Positions 1-6,253 of a stretch of 7,904 bases of DNA are shown in pieces. Source of the stretch: Fidelibacterota bacterium (lineage in GTDB: Bacteria; Fidelibacterota; UBA2242); the NCBI GenBank assembly GCA_023229045.1, contig JALOAB010000099.1:1-7904 (forward strand), read 5' to 3'. The position numbers and the translations under genes are program-made. The notes beneath the pieces are model-generated. The model saw only the letters and a program-made list of their open reading frames with translations, had not been told where the DNA came from and did no database searches. Within the stretch, counting starts at the first letter, position 1, and each line of letters starts with the position of its first letter.

Positions 1-60
1 ATAGCCGATGCACGTCCGCCGCGGACCGAAAAAAAAGAACCAGAAGAAAAGTCAGAATAG
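1..60 (+). CDS. C-terminal end of an upstream protein (partial)
   Basis: The first reading frame is open from the window edge to a TAG at 58-60. It encodes a 19-residue tail that is very rich in Lys and Glu (ending EKKEPEEKSE). A charged, low-complexity tail like this is common at the C-terminus of cytoplasmic or membrane-anchored proteins, but too little is present to name a family. It could be a chance open frame, although the biased composition argues for real coding sequence. A hairpin lies 35 bases downstream. Confidence 0.5.
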   Translation: MADARPPRTEKKEPEEKSE

Positions 61-94
61 TTTAGAACTATCTATCGGATTTATACTTACCTGC

Positions 95-114
95 TCTCCG
101 GATTTTTCCGGGGA
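95..114 (+). terminator. hairpin after the upstream gene, possible terminator
   Basis: An 8-bp stem (95-102 with 107-114, one G-U pair) closes a TTTT loop; its core is CCGGA/TCCGG. It sits 35 bases after the stop at 60, where a terminator of the upstream gene is expected. A second, weaker stem (114-119 with 125-130) follows directly. No long T-run follows either stem, so intrinsic termination is uncertain. Confidence 0.35.
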
Positions 115-189
115 AGTGGGATTTCTACTTTAATTCGAACTAACCGGTTCTTTAAATAACCACTATTTTTTATTTGCAAATTAGTGTTT

Positions 190-216
190 AACCTTTATCC
201 GTTGCTTTTTGTCTAA
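190..216 (+). promoter_or_regulatory. candidate ECF-type promoter of the sigma operon
   Basis: GTCTAA at 211-216 resembles the -10 element used by many ECF sigma factors (GTC or TCTAA). An AACC motif at 190-193 lies roughly where the AAC core of an ECF -35 element would be, about 18 bases upstream. ECF operons are often autoregulated, so this would be the self-controlled promoter. The -35 match is poor and the spacing is about one base longer than in the sigma-E type. No good sigma-70 promoter was found by eye in 61-242. Confidence 0.3.
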
Positions 217-222
217 AGCAAC
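201..222 (+). repeat. perfect 8-bp inverted repeat upstream of the sigma gene
   Basis: GTTGCTTT (201-208) pairs perfectly with AAAGCAAC (215-222) around a six-base loop. It lies seven bases before the AGGA ribosome site (229-232) of the sigma gene and contains the candidate -10 element GTCTAA in its loop and right arm. It could be a protein-binding operator, or a 5' leader hairpin if transcription starts further upstream. It has no downstream T-run. Confidence 0.5.
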
Positions 223-242
223 GTGAATAGGAATCGAATAAT

Positions 243-779
243 TTGGCCGAGCAGTCTCTCAAACATCCAGGGTACGATGAGCAGGCATTTAACAAATTGG
301 TGCATGAAAATCACCAGCGTATTTACGGATTATTCCGACGCATGGTTGGCAGTCATGCCGAGGCGGACGATTTGACCCAGGAAACATTCATCAAAGTTTA
401 TCAGAGCCTGCCCAAATTCCGGCAGGAATCATCAGTAGAGACCTGGATTTACCGGATTGCCATCAACAAGGGTTTAAATTACCTGAGGCGGATGAAAATC
501 CGAAAAACCCTCGGGCTTGAATTCGCCGATACTGCGGCCGAATCCGGCGAATCCAAGATGGATAGATCTGACCGTAATCTTTTACGCCGGGTAATCGCCA
601 AACTGCCGCCGCGTCAACAGATGGTTGTCATTTTGCGCTCCTTTCAGGAATTATCCTTTAAGGAAATTGCGGCTGTTTTGAACATGACCGAAAATGCCGC
701 TAAGGTGAATTTTTCACATGCGATCAAGAATCTGCGACAGACATTCCTCAAAATGGGAGTAACCTATGAAAATATGTAA
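243..779 (+). CDS. ECF-family RNA polymerase sigma factor
   Basis: This 178-residue protein is a sigma-70 family factor of the extracytoplasmic-function group, which has only regions 2 and 4. Region 2 spans about residues 16-83: DDLTQETFIKVYQ (42-54) is the core-binding helix and TWIYRIAINKGLNYLRR (67-83) the -10 recognition and melting part. Region 4 spans about 112-167, with LPPRQQMVVILR (121-132) followed by a helix-turn-helix (138-165) for the -35 element. The start is a TTG with AGGA at 229-232. An in-frame TAG at 228-230 rules out a longer protein, and the next Met is inside region 2. Its end overlaps the anti-sigma start by 14 bases, the usual coupled arrangement. It probably directs transcription of its own operon when the partner anti-sigma is inactivated. 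Confidence 0.95.
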   Translation: MAEQSLKHPGYDEQAFNKLVHENHQRIYGLFRRMVGSHAEADDLTQETFIKVYQSLPKFRQESSVETWIYRIAINKGLNYLRRMKIRKTLGLEFADTAAESGESKMDRSDRNLLRRVIAKLPPRQQMVVILRSFQELSFKEIAAVLNMTENAAKVNFSHAIKNLRQTFLKMGVTYENM

Positions 780-1368
780 ACAGATCGAGGATTTGATTCC
801 TCTATATTATTCAGGCGATCTGAACGCAAATGAAAGAAAATTGGTCGAAAACCATCTGGACGGTTGCCCGACTTGTTTGAAGTTCAGCCGGAGTACGCGC
901 ACTCTTTTAAATGATTTAAAACCGGTTGACATCCCTATCGATAAAAATTACGGCGCCGAGTTGGTTGTGAATATTCAAAACCGACTCCAGAGAAATCGCC
1001 GTCAGCGTAAATTGATGTACTACCTGGTTCCGGCCTTCAGTTCGATCGTATTAATGATAATTGTGGGCTTGAATGTATTTAGCCATAATTCTCTTTCACG
1101 GCAGTGGTTGAATAACAATACCATGGTAGAACTCTACAGCGATTTAACCCATTCGGGTTTTTTTAGCGAGATGTCGGAAGTTGCTTTTGAACAAATCAAT
1201 ACTAATGAGAACGATCGGATTGCTAGCGAACTTAGCCATAAAATCAGCGCTGAGATCATTGAAACCAGCGGATCTGCACCAGTGGATGATTATATCGTAG
1301 CCACAGCCCACCTGACCGACCGGGAATTCGAATCGTTCCTGAAGGAAATTGAGAATTTTACACTATAG
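766..1368 (+). CDS. membrane-anchored zinc-finger (zf-HC2) anti-sigma factor
   Basis: The 200-residue protein starts at an ATG inside the sigma gene, with GGGAG at 755-759. The N-terminal 40 residues carry the zinc-binding anti-sigma signature: C4, then H30-x3-C34-x2-C37. Residues about 83-106 form one hydrophobic transmembrane segment, preceded by a basic stretch (RNRRQRK, residues 77-82 region), so the N-terminus should face the cytoplasm. The remaining 95 residues would be periplasmic; I do not recognise a domain there. The likely role is to bind and hold the sigma factor at the membrane until an envelope or redox signal releases it. The two LTxxQ proteins that follow are plausible periplasmic partners of its sensor half. 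Family assignment is firm; the signal is unknown. Confidence 0.9.
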   Translation: MKICKQIEDLIPLYYSGDLNANERKLVENHLDGCPTCLKFSRSTRTLLNDLKPVDIPIDKNYGAELVVNIQNRLQRNRRQRKLMYYLVPAFSSIVLMIIVGLNVFSHNSLSRQWLNNNTMVELYSDLTHSGFFSEMSEVAFEQINTNENDRIASELSHKISAEIIETSGSAPVDDYIVATAHLTDREFESFLKEIENFTL

Positions 1369-1386
1369 TGAGTAGGAGGCAATAAG

Positions 1387-1893
1387 GTGAGAAAAAATTG
1401 GTTATTATTGATATCTATACTTATTCTGGGCTTGAGTGTTCAATCGTCATCCCAACCGGAGAATCCCGATGAGATGGGAGCGGATATGGCGGCAAGACGT
1501 GAGAAAATGGAAGCCTTGCGCATCTATAAAATGACCGAATTCCTGGAACTTACCTCGGAACAGGCCGTACAATTTTTCCCCAAACTGAAAGCGTATGAAG
1601 ATTCGGTACGGCAAAAACAACATCAACAGATGGAGTTAATTCGCGAGATCGACCTGAGCACTCAGCAATCTGACAGTACTGGTATTCATTTCAGTACTAC
1701 TGATGTACAGAAATATCTCCGCAAGATTGCCCGGATCGAAAAAGAGATCATTACCGAAAAGGAGCAATTTATTGAAAATCTGAGTTCAATCCTGTCTCCC
1801 AATCAGCAGTTAAAATATTTGGTATTCGACAGTCGTTTCCGACGTCGTATGTTACGAAGCTTAAAACCCCCACCGCCTGATATGAAAAAATAA
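1387..1893 (+). CDS. exported LTxxQ (CpxP/Spy-like) protein, first of two
   Basis: The 168-residue protein begins at a GTG with a strong AGGAGG site (1374-1379). Residues 1 to about 22 form a signal peptide: basic start, then a long Leu/Ile core ending near SVQSSSQ. The mature part is mostly charged helix with two LTxxQ-type motifs, LTSEQ (55-59) and the weaker LSPNQ (136-140). That spacing resembles the helical-hairpin periplasmic CpxP/Spy/ZraP and CnrX proteins, which act as chaperones, metal binders or inhibitors of envelope sensors. There is no Cys. The C-terminus is basic and proline-rich (RRRM, then PPPP). Following the sigma/anti-sigma pair by 18 bases, it is probably an envelope-stress effector or a sensor that modulates the anti-sigma. 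Which of these cannot be told from sequence. Confidence 0.8.
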   Translation: MRKNWLLLISILILGLSVQSSSQPENPDEMGADMAARREKMEALRIYKMTEFLELTSEQAVQFFPKLKAYEDSVRQKQHQQMELIREIDLSTQQSDSTGIHFSTTDVQKYLRKIARIEKEIITEKEQFIENLSSILSPNQQLKYLVFDSRFRRRMLRSLKPPPPDMKK

Positions 1894-1910
1894 ACAAAAT
1901 AGGAGTTATT

Positions 1911-2468
1911 ATGAAAAAGAACAGATTATTTTTCTTGACCCTGCTAATCGTGCCGGCTTTGATTCTGGCGCAACCAGCTGGTAAGGGCAAAGCTGAATCC
2001 GGACGCCAGCCGATGAAAAGAACGGAAATGCAGTGTCGGGGTGAATATAAAACCTCGATGCAAGACCTGCTTAAGTTAACCGATCAGCAGAAAACCGATC
2101 ACAAAAATATCAACCTTAAGTATCGCCGCCAGAATATTCAATTGCGCGCCGATTTGGAACTGGCTAATCTTGATTTGCGTGAAGCCATCGAAAAACTCGA
2201 ACAGAAGAAAATCGATGAAAGTGTCAAAAAAATCAATGACATAAAAGCCAGGCTCTATAAAAATAGAATCGATCGGAAAGTTGAATTTCTTAAACTTCTG
2301 ACTGAAGAGCAGAGAAACATCCTGAGCGAACAGCCCTGTCGGATGCGTAAGGTAAAAAGGATCCAGCGTCCCGGCAGTTTCGGCGATATGGATCTCGAGG
2401 CTGAGATCGACTTCGCTTCGATCGAGCTGGATATGCCCGACGATTACGAAATGGATTTAGACGACTAA
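1911..2468 (+). CDS. exported LTxxQ (CpxP/Spy-like) protein, second of two
   Basis: The 185-residue protein has AGGAG at 1901-1905, five bases before its ATG. Residues 1-20 are a signal peptide ending LILA before QPAGK. Two clear LTxxQ motifs, LTDQQ (56-60) and LTEEQ (130-134), bracket a long charged helix with coiled-coil character, as in Spy and CpxP. C42 and C143 lie just outside the two motifs and could form a disulfide linking the ends of the helical hairpin. The last 27 residues (159-185) contain 13 Asp/Glu and no Lys/Arg, partly alternating acidic and hydrophobic. This tail is not typical of CpxP and may bind cations or a basic partner. It probably works with the preceding paralogue in periplasmic stress sensing or protein protection. 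Confidence 0.8.
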   Translation: MKKNRLFFLTLLIVPALILAQPAGKGKAESGRQPMKRTEMQCRGEYKTSMQDLLKLTDQQKTDHKNINLKYRRQNIQLRADLELANLDLREAIEKLEQKKIDESVKKINDIKARLYKNRIDRKVEFLKLLTEEQRNILSEQPCRMRKVKRIQRPGSFGDMDLEAEIDFASIELDMPDDYEMDLDD

Positions 2469-2472
2469 ATCC

Positions 2473-3306
2473 ATGGTTGAGCAAATCCTCAACTGGATGA
2501 AACAGGTTGAAATAGGTGAGGGCGACCTCACTACCGAGAGCGTCGCCCCCTATTATTTGCATTCAGCCGGAAAATTGGTAATGCTGAACGACGCCCTGTT
2601 CTCCGGGCGCGCCGTAATCGAAAAACTACTGGAAAGTGCCGGACAACAGGTGAAAATCGAATGGCATTGCGAAGAAGGTGCCGAACTGTCAGCCGATGCT
2701 ACGATTCTGACTTTCGACGGCAATGGAGCTGAAATGTTAAAGATTCGGCGTCTGCTCGAATGGCTGGTCGGCAGTCTCTCGGGACTGGCAACCGCCACCC
2801 GCGACAGTGTCAAATTTCTTGCCAATCATGGCAAAAAGCTGGTCGCCGGCAACAGCATTTCTCCGGTTTTCGAAGAAATCGAACGCTCAGCCTTTACTAC
2901 CGGCGGAGGCGAAATGCCCTTCATCGGGATCTCCGAGCGTATATATCTGACCCGCAATCACTTTATCTATGCCGGCAAGCCGGCGGAAGTGATAGCTGGA
3001 TTGAATAACGAATTGGGAGAGGCCCGAAAAAAACTAAAAATCGAAGTCGAAGTTAACGATCCTGCCCAGTTTGAAGAAATCAACCAACTCGACTGCGATA
3101 TAATCCATCTGGTCGGTTTCAATCGCGATCAATTGCGCGAAGTTTTCGAAAAACTGCATCCCAATCGCAAACCGATTGTGCACTTTGATAAAATCGGCGA
3201 TTTTCGACCTGAATATGCCGATTACTTCTTTCGCTATGTTGCGGTTGAAGATTTACACCGCACCCGTCATTATTTACCTGTAAAATTAATTTTCACCGGC
3301 GCCTAA
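2473..3306 (+). CDS. NadC-fold protein with a lost catalytic pocket
   Basis: The 277-residue protein matches quinolinate phosphoribosyltransferase (NadC) in length and landmarks: GDLTTES (17-23), SGRAVIE (44-50), SLSGLATAT (101-109), GGG (144-146), RNH (161-163) and IEVEV (190-194). R93 aligns with a conserved substrate-binding Arg. The rest of the pocket is gone. The DTRKTxP stretch reads AGNSISP (125-131), HR after GGG is P149-F150, the Lys before NH is T160, the Asp of LDN is V214, and the phosphate-binding SGG region reads FDKIG (238-242). It is therefore probably not a working NadC but a relative with another ligand or a non-enzymatic role. It starts four bases after the preceding stop without a clear ribosome site, suggesting translational coupling to the stress operon. 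An in-frame TAG at 2458-2460 fixes the start. Confidence 0.75.
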   Translation: MVEQILNWMKQVEIGEGDLTTESVAPYYLHSAGKLVMLNDALFSGRAVIEKLLESAGQQVKIEWHCEEGAELSADATILTFDGNGAEMLKIRRLLEWLVGSLSGLATATRDSVKFLANHGKKLVAGNSISPVFEEIERSAFTTGGGEMPFIGISERIYLTRNHFIYAGKPAEVIAGLNNELGEARKKLKIEVEVNDPAQFEEINQLDCDIIHLVGFNRDQLREVFEKLHPNRKPIVHFDKIGDFRPEYADYFFRYVAVEDLHRTRHYLPVKLIFTGA

Positions 3307-3320
3307 ACCGGATTGCGGTC

Positions 3321-3363
3321 GTCTGATAGAATAACTTCAGACTTTAGTATAATCGGATTTTTC
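3321..3363 (+). terminator. possible terminator between convergent genes
   Basis: GTCTGA (3321-3326) and TCAGAC (3337-3342) form a 6-bp stem with a ten-base loop in the 69-base gap between the NadC-like gene and the convergent AraC gene. A short T-run (ATTTTTCCC) follows 15 bases later. Position is right for a terminator, but the stem is short and the T-run is displaced, so this is weak. Confidence 0.3.
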
Positions 3364-3375
3364 CCCTGATTAATA

Positions 3376-4317
3376 TCAAATCGGAATTACTTTTTGACGA
3401 CTCATTTGTCGCAGTCGGGCTGGCGATACGCCGTAATATTTTCGGAATAAATTGTAAAAGCGGCTGATGCTCTTAAAACCAAGTTCCAGCGCCACGGCCA
3501 GTATTTTAGTGTCGGTTTCGATAATTAGTTTGGCGGCCAGGCGGATTTTTTGTTCATTAATGAATTCAGTCGGTGAAACGTTAAGATATTTACGAAAGCA
3601 CTTGCAGAGATGTTGCTGAGTGCAGGCGGCCAGTTTCAGCATGGTTGGCAGACCGCCGATCAAATTCTGCTTGCGGATCATCTCTGAACACAATTTATCG
3701 AACCAGAGCGGTCGTTCGGCGTCGACCGGCGGCATTTCGAGGAAAAAACGCGTGAAGATTTCCGCCAGCATTATTTTGACTTTCAGGCGCGCCAGATCAA
3801 TGGCGGTTTTCTGAAGGGTGTTCATACGAATCAGGCGCAAGGTCAGTTCTTCGGTTTCAGCGATGGAAATTTTAAACACCGGCGGGAGTACCGGTCCGGT
3901 ATAGCGCCGCAGGAAATAATCGTTGCCCAGATAGGCGCTCAGATCGAGCAGAAATTCCAGATTGAAGGCTACATTGATCATTTCGCAAGTTGAGTTATCC
4001 AATTTTTCAAAGCCGTGGGTATCATTGGGACGAATGAATGTCAAAGTGCCGGTCTGAAGTTCCTGAATCTCACCATTGACGATGTGCCGAACTTTTCCAT
4101 CGATAATTAGAAAGAATTCGGCGAAATCGTGGGAATGAAGAGCTGTGACGTCGCTGGCCAGCGAATGAAAACGCAGATCCGATCCGGCCTGGATACTTTC
4201 CGGTCGATGCCCGCTGTCCCAGGCCAGACGATTAAAGGTAATATTCGCGCCACTTTGGCTGGTGATAAAATCGTCCTGTTTGAGCCGGACATCTTTCACA
4301 ATGATAATATATTGCAA
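3376..4317 (-). CDS. AraC-family transcriptional regulator with cupin sensor domain
   Basis: The 313-residue regulator has an N-terminal AraC-type cupin: HSHDFAEFF (61-69) and GTLTFIRPNDTH (90-101) are the usual ligand-barrel strands. The C-terminal double helix-turn-helix (about 218-306) contains LAACTQQHLCKCF followed by YLNVSPTEFI, and the signature VALELGFKSISRFYNLFRK with GVSP (about 275-299). Such proteins usually sense a sugar or small organic compound and activate a nearby operon. It is divergent from the methyltransferase operon at 4393, its probable target, over a 75-base AT-rich spacer. The start is uncertain: TTG at 4317 gives the full length, GTG at 4299 would remove six residues, and neither has a visible ribosome site. 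The gene ends convergent with the NadC-like gene. Confidence 0.9.
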   Translation of the reverse strand: MQYIIIVKDVRLKQDDFITSQSGANITFNRLAWDSGHRPESIQAGSDLRFHSLASDVTALHSHDFAEFFLIIDGKVRHIVNGEIQELQTGTLTFIRPNDTHGFEKLDNSTCEMINVAFNLEFLLDLSAYLGNDYFLRRYTGPVLPPVFKISIAETEELTLRLIRMNTLQKTAIDLARLKVKIMLAEIFTRFFLEMPPVDAERPLWFDKLCSEMIRKQNLIGGLPTMLKLAACTQQHLCKCFRKYLNVSPTEFINEQKIRLAAKLIIETDTKILAVALELGFKSISRFYNLFRKYYGVSPARLRQMSRQKVIPI

Positions 4318-4337
4318 TAAAATGATAAAATAAAGGC

Positions 4338-4367
4338 ATTATATCTCGATAAAGTAGTTTTGTATAA
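4338..4367 (-). promoter_or_regulatory. candidate promoter of the AraC-family gene
   Basis: On the minus strand a perfect TATAAT (+ strand 4343-4338) lies 18 bases downstream of TTATAC (4367-4362, weak -35). Transcription would begin near 4331, leaving a leader of about 14 bases before the TTG or about 32 before the GTG. The -35 overlaps the -10 of the opposite promoter. Confidence 0.45.
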
Positions 4368-4368
4368 T
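4339..4368 (+). promoter_or_regulatory. candidate promoter of the methyltransferase operon
   Basis: A perfect TATAAT at 4363-4368 is preceded, with an 18-base spacer, by TTATAT (4339-4344), a poor -35. A good -10 with a poor -35 is typical of activator-dependent promoters and would fit control by the divergent AraC protein. A transcript would start near 4375, about 18 bases before the GTG at 4393. Confidence 0.45.
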
Positions 4369-4392
4369 ATTAAAATAGTGTAAAATTGCCTT

Positions 4393-5460
4393 GTGAAAAA
4401 TTCTGGAAATCCAGACGTAGCCGGACGCGAATTAGTCAGGCAGGCATTTCGGCGGCAAAAGACTGCGCGCATACCCTGGGTGCCGTTCGTGGGTTGTCAC
4501 GGTGGCAAACTGATCGGAGCAACTGCCGAGAATTATCTTAAATCGGGTCATAAAATCGCCGCCGGTCTGAAAAAAGCCGCCGAACTCTATCGCCCGGATG
4601 GTTTGCCGGTAATGTTCGATATTCAAGTGGAAGCCGAGGTACTGGGTTGCGATTTGCTATGGTCGGAGGATGCGCCGCCTTCGGTGGTATCGCATCCGCT
4701 GGATGCGCTGAGTGGCAAGACTATCAGCAGTTTGCCTGAATTTTCCACCACCAGGGGGCGTTATCCTGAAATTGCGCGCGCCATGGAAATTTTCAGGCAG
4801 GATTTTGGAAGAGATTTGGCGTTGTACGGATTGATTTGCGGGCCATTAAGCCTGGCCTTGCATCTGCTCGGCAATGAAATATTTCTCGAAATGTATGATA
4901 ATCCCGACCGAATTGTTGAACTACTCGACTATTGTTCCGGAATTGCCCGGCAGTCCGTCGATTTTTATCTGCAAAACGGGGCGGATGTGATTGCGGTAGT
5001 CGATCCTATAACCAGCCAGATTTCGGCGGAGCATTTCCGCCAGTTTGTAACGCCGGCGCTCAATCCGATTTTCGAGCATATCCGCAATAACGGCAAGCTT
5101 TCGTTACTACACGTATGCGGCAATATTGAGCGCAATCTCGAATGTATGTGCGAAGCGACCTGGGACAACCTATCGGTTGATGATCGGGTTTCGCTCCCCG
5201 GATTAAAAGATCTGGCGCAAAAATATAATAAATCGTTCAGTGGCAATCTTAACCTTACGGTAGCCCTGCTGATGGGTAATCCGGACGACTGCCGCCGGGA
5301 AGCAATCCGCAACCTCGATGAAGGGGGCGATACCGGATTTATCCTGTCGCCGGGATGCGATATCCCTTTTCATGTCCCGTCGGAGAATTTGCAGGCAGTC
5401 GCCGAAATAGTATATGATGATAACCAGCGCGAAGTCGTGCGAAAGCAGATGATTGGTTAG
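4393..5460 (+). CDS. MtaA/CmuA-type zinc methyltransferase (UroD superfamily)
   Basis: The 355-residue protein is a uroporphyrinogen-decarboxylase-fold TIM barrel of the methyltransferase branch. The zinc ligands of that branch are present: H240-x-C242 in LLHVCGN and C322 in SPGCDIP. The true HemE signature (RQAGR near the N-terminus) is absent, so it is not a heme enzyme. The family includes MtaA/MtbA (corrinoid to coenzyme M) and the methyl-transferring part of CmuA (chloromethane to corrinoid). The protein may therefore act on either side of the corrinoid, and the sequence alone does not decide. A corrinoid protein is encoded just downstream, a split version of the CmuA fusion. The start is GTG at 4393 with only a weak ribosome site. 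Divergent AraC control is likely. Confidence 0.88.
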   Translation: MKNSGNPDVAGRELVRQAFRRQKTARIPWVPFVGCHGGKLIGATAENYLKSGHKIAAGLKKAAELYRPDGLPVMFDIQVEAEVLGCDLLWSEDAPPSVVSHPLDALSGKTISSLPEFSTTRGRYPEIARAMEIFRQDFGRDLALYGLICGPLSLALHLLGNEIFLEMYDNPDRIVELLDYCSGIARQSVDFYLQNGADVIAVVDPITSQISAEHFRQFVTPALNPIFEHIRNNGKLSLLHVCGNIERNLECMCEATWDNLSVDDRVSLPGLKDLAQKYNKSFSGNLNLTVALLMGNPDDCRREAIRNLDEGGDTGFILSPGCDIPFHVPSENLQAVAEIVYDDNQREVVRKQMIG

Positions 5461-5470
5461 GAAGTCAATC

Positions 5471-5575
5471 TTGAGTATAATTGCCAGCCGCGATCCGCAA
5501 CACGCAATCATTACAATGAACGGATGGAGTTCAACAGGCGCGCGCGAGGAATTGTATAAATTTGGTCTGAATTAG
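5471..5575 (+). CDS. possible 34-residue small protein
   Basis: A TTG at 5471 opens a frame of 34 codons ending in TAG at 5573-5575. AGGAAG (5459-5464), overlapping the stop of the methyltransferase gene, sits six bases upstream, which is good ribosome-site placement. The product has a mixed composition with an ordinary protein look (SIIASRDPQHAII, then MNGWSSTG and EELYKFGL) and no membrane segment. It occupies most of the otherwise empty 138-base gap before the corrinoid gene. I do not recognise it. It could be a small accessory protein, a leader peptide, or the remnant of a longer gene. An internal ATG at 5516 is an alternative start. Confidence 0.4.
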   Translation: MSIIASRDPQHAIITMNGWSSTGAREELYKFGLN

Positions 5576-5598
5576 TTACAGATGTATTGGAGTGATAA

Positions 5599-6228
5599 AT
5601 GACACGCAATCAAGAACTCTACCAGGCAATTCTGAGAGGTGACCGAAGCACGGTTCAAAAGATATTTCAAAGTGCGATTGACCAGCACGCGGATGTCAAC
5701 GAATTGCTGGAAGATTCGATGATTCCGGCGATGCGGGAAGTCGGCGAGCGTTTTGCCCGCAGTGAAATTTATGTGCCGGAAATGCTGATAGCGGCCCGCG
5801 CCATGCAGGCCGGACTGACTCTGATCGAGCCGATTCTCGCCAAATCCAATCGCAAGCCGCGCGGCAAGGTCGCCGTCGGCACGGTAAAGGGTGATCTGCA
5901 CGACATCGGCAAGAATTTAGTCGTTATAATGTTAAAAGGCGCCGGTTATGAAGTTCTCGATCTGGGCATTAATTGCCCGGTGGAAAAGTACGCCACTGCC
6001 GCCGCGGCTGGCATCAATATTATAATGTGTAGCGCCCTTTTGTCCACCACCATGATGTACATGAAGGAAGTTGTCAATTTTTTTAAAAATAACAGCGCCG
6101 TGAAAATAATAGTTGGCGGCGCTCCGGTAACGCAAAAATATGCTGACTCAATTGGCGCGCACGGATATGGCAAGAACGCCAACGAAGCGGTCCGGATTGT
6201 CGAACGTCTAACCGGAGCGGTCGCCTGA
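5599..6228 (+). CDS. methyltransferase corrinoid protein (MtaC/MtbC/MttC-like)
   Basis: The 209-residue protein has the two-domain layout of methyltransferase corrinoid carriers. Residues about 1-85 are the helical cap (B12-binding_2), with LLEDSMIPAMREVGERF and EMLIAARAMQAG. Residues about 88-207 are the B12-binding Rossmann domain. G98-D99-L100-H101-D102-I103-G104 is the DxHxxG motif, H101 being the lower cobalt ligand; SALLSTTM (145-152) and GGAP (173-176) line the nucleotide-tail site. GGAG (5589-5592) precedes the ATG by six bases. In this family the cobalt alternates between Co(I) and methyl-Co(III), carrying a methyl group between two methyltransferases. The upstream UroD-type enzyme is its evident partner. 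It is far too short for methionine synthase MetH. No reductive activase (RamA-like) gene is in the window. Confidence 0.93.
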   Translation: MTRNQELYQAILRGDRSTVQKIFQSAIDQHADVNELLEDSMIPAMREVGERFARSEIYVPEMLIAARAMQAGLTLIEPILAKSNRKPRGKVAVGTVKGDLHDIGKNLVVIMLKGAGYEVLDLGINCPVEKYATAAAAGINIIMCSALLSTTMMYMKEVVNFFKNNSAVKIIVGGAPVTQKYADSIGAHGYGKNANEAVRIVERLTGAVA

Positions 6229-6253
6229 CGACCATCCAAAAAGGAATAATCAA

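Larger units (their letters stand above)
4318..4386. repeat. four TAAAAT copies flanking the divergent promoters
   Basis: TAAAAT occurs at 4318-4323, 4326-4331, 4371-4376 and 4381-4386. It forms one pair on each side of the two TATAAT boxes, with start-to-start spacing of 8 and 10 bases. Directly repeated half-sites about one helical turn apart are how AraC-family proteins often bind. The region is very AT-rich, so chance repetition is possible. Confidence 0.3.

Noticed and set aside
142..149. AACCGGTT palindrome in the sigma-gene leader, considered as an operator
   Set aside because: An isolated 8-base palindrome is common by chance and no second copy or conserved spacing was seen.
4393..5460. 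Reading the gene as heme-pathway uroporphyrinogen decarboxylase (hemE)
   Set aside because: The N-terminal RQAGR signature is absent, whereas HxC and the distal Cys of the zinc methyltransferases are present, and a corrinoid gene is adjacent.
5599..6228. Reading the gene as a MetH (methionine synthase) fragment
   Set aside because: It is a complete two-domain corrinoid carrier with its own start, ribosome site and stop, in a methyltransferase operon; nothing suggests loss of other MetH domains.
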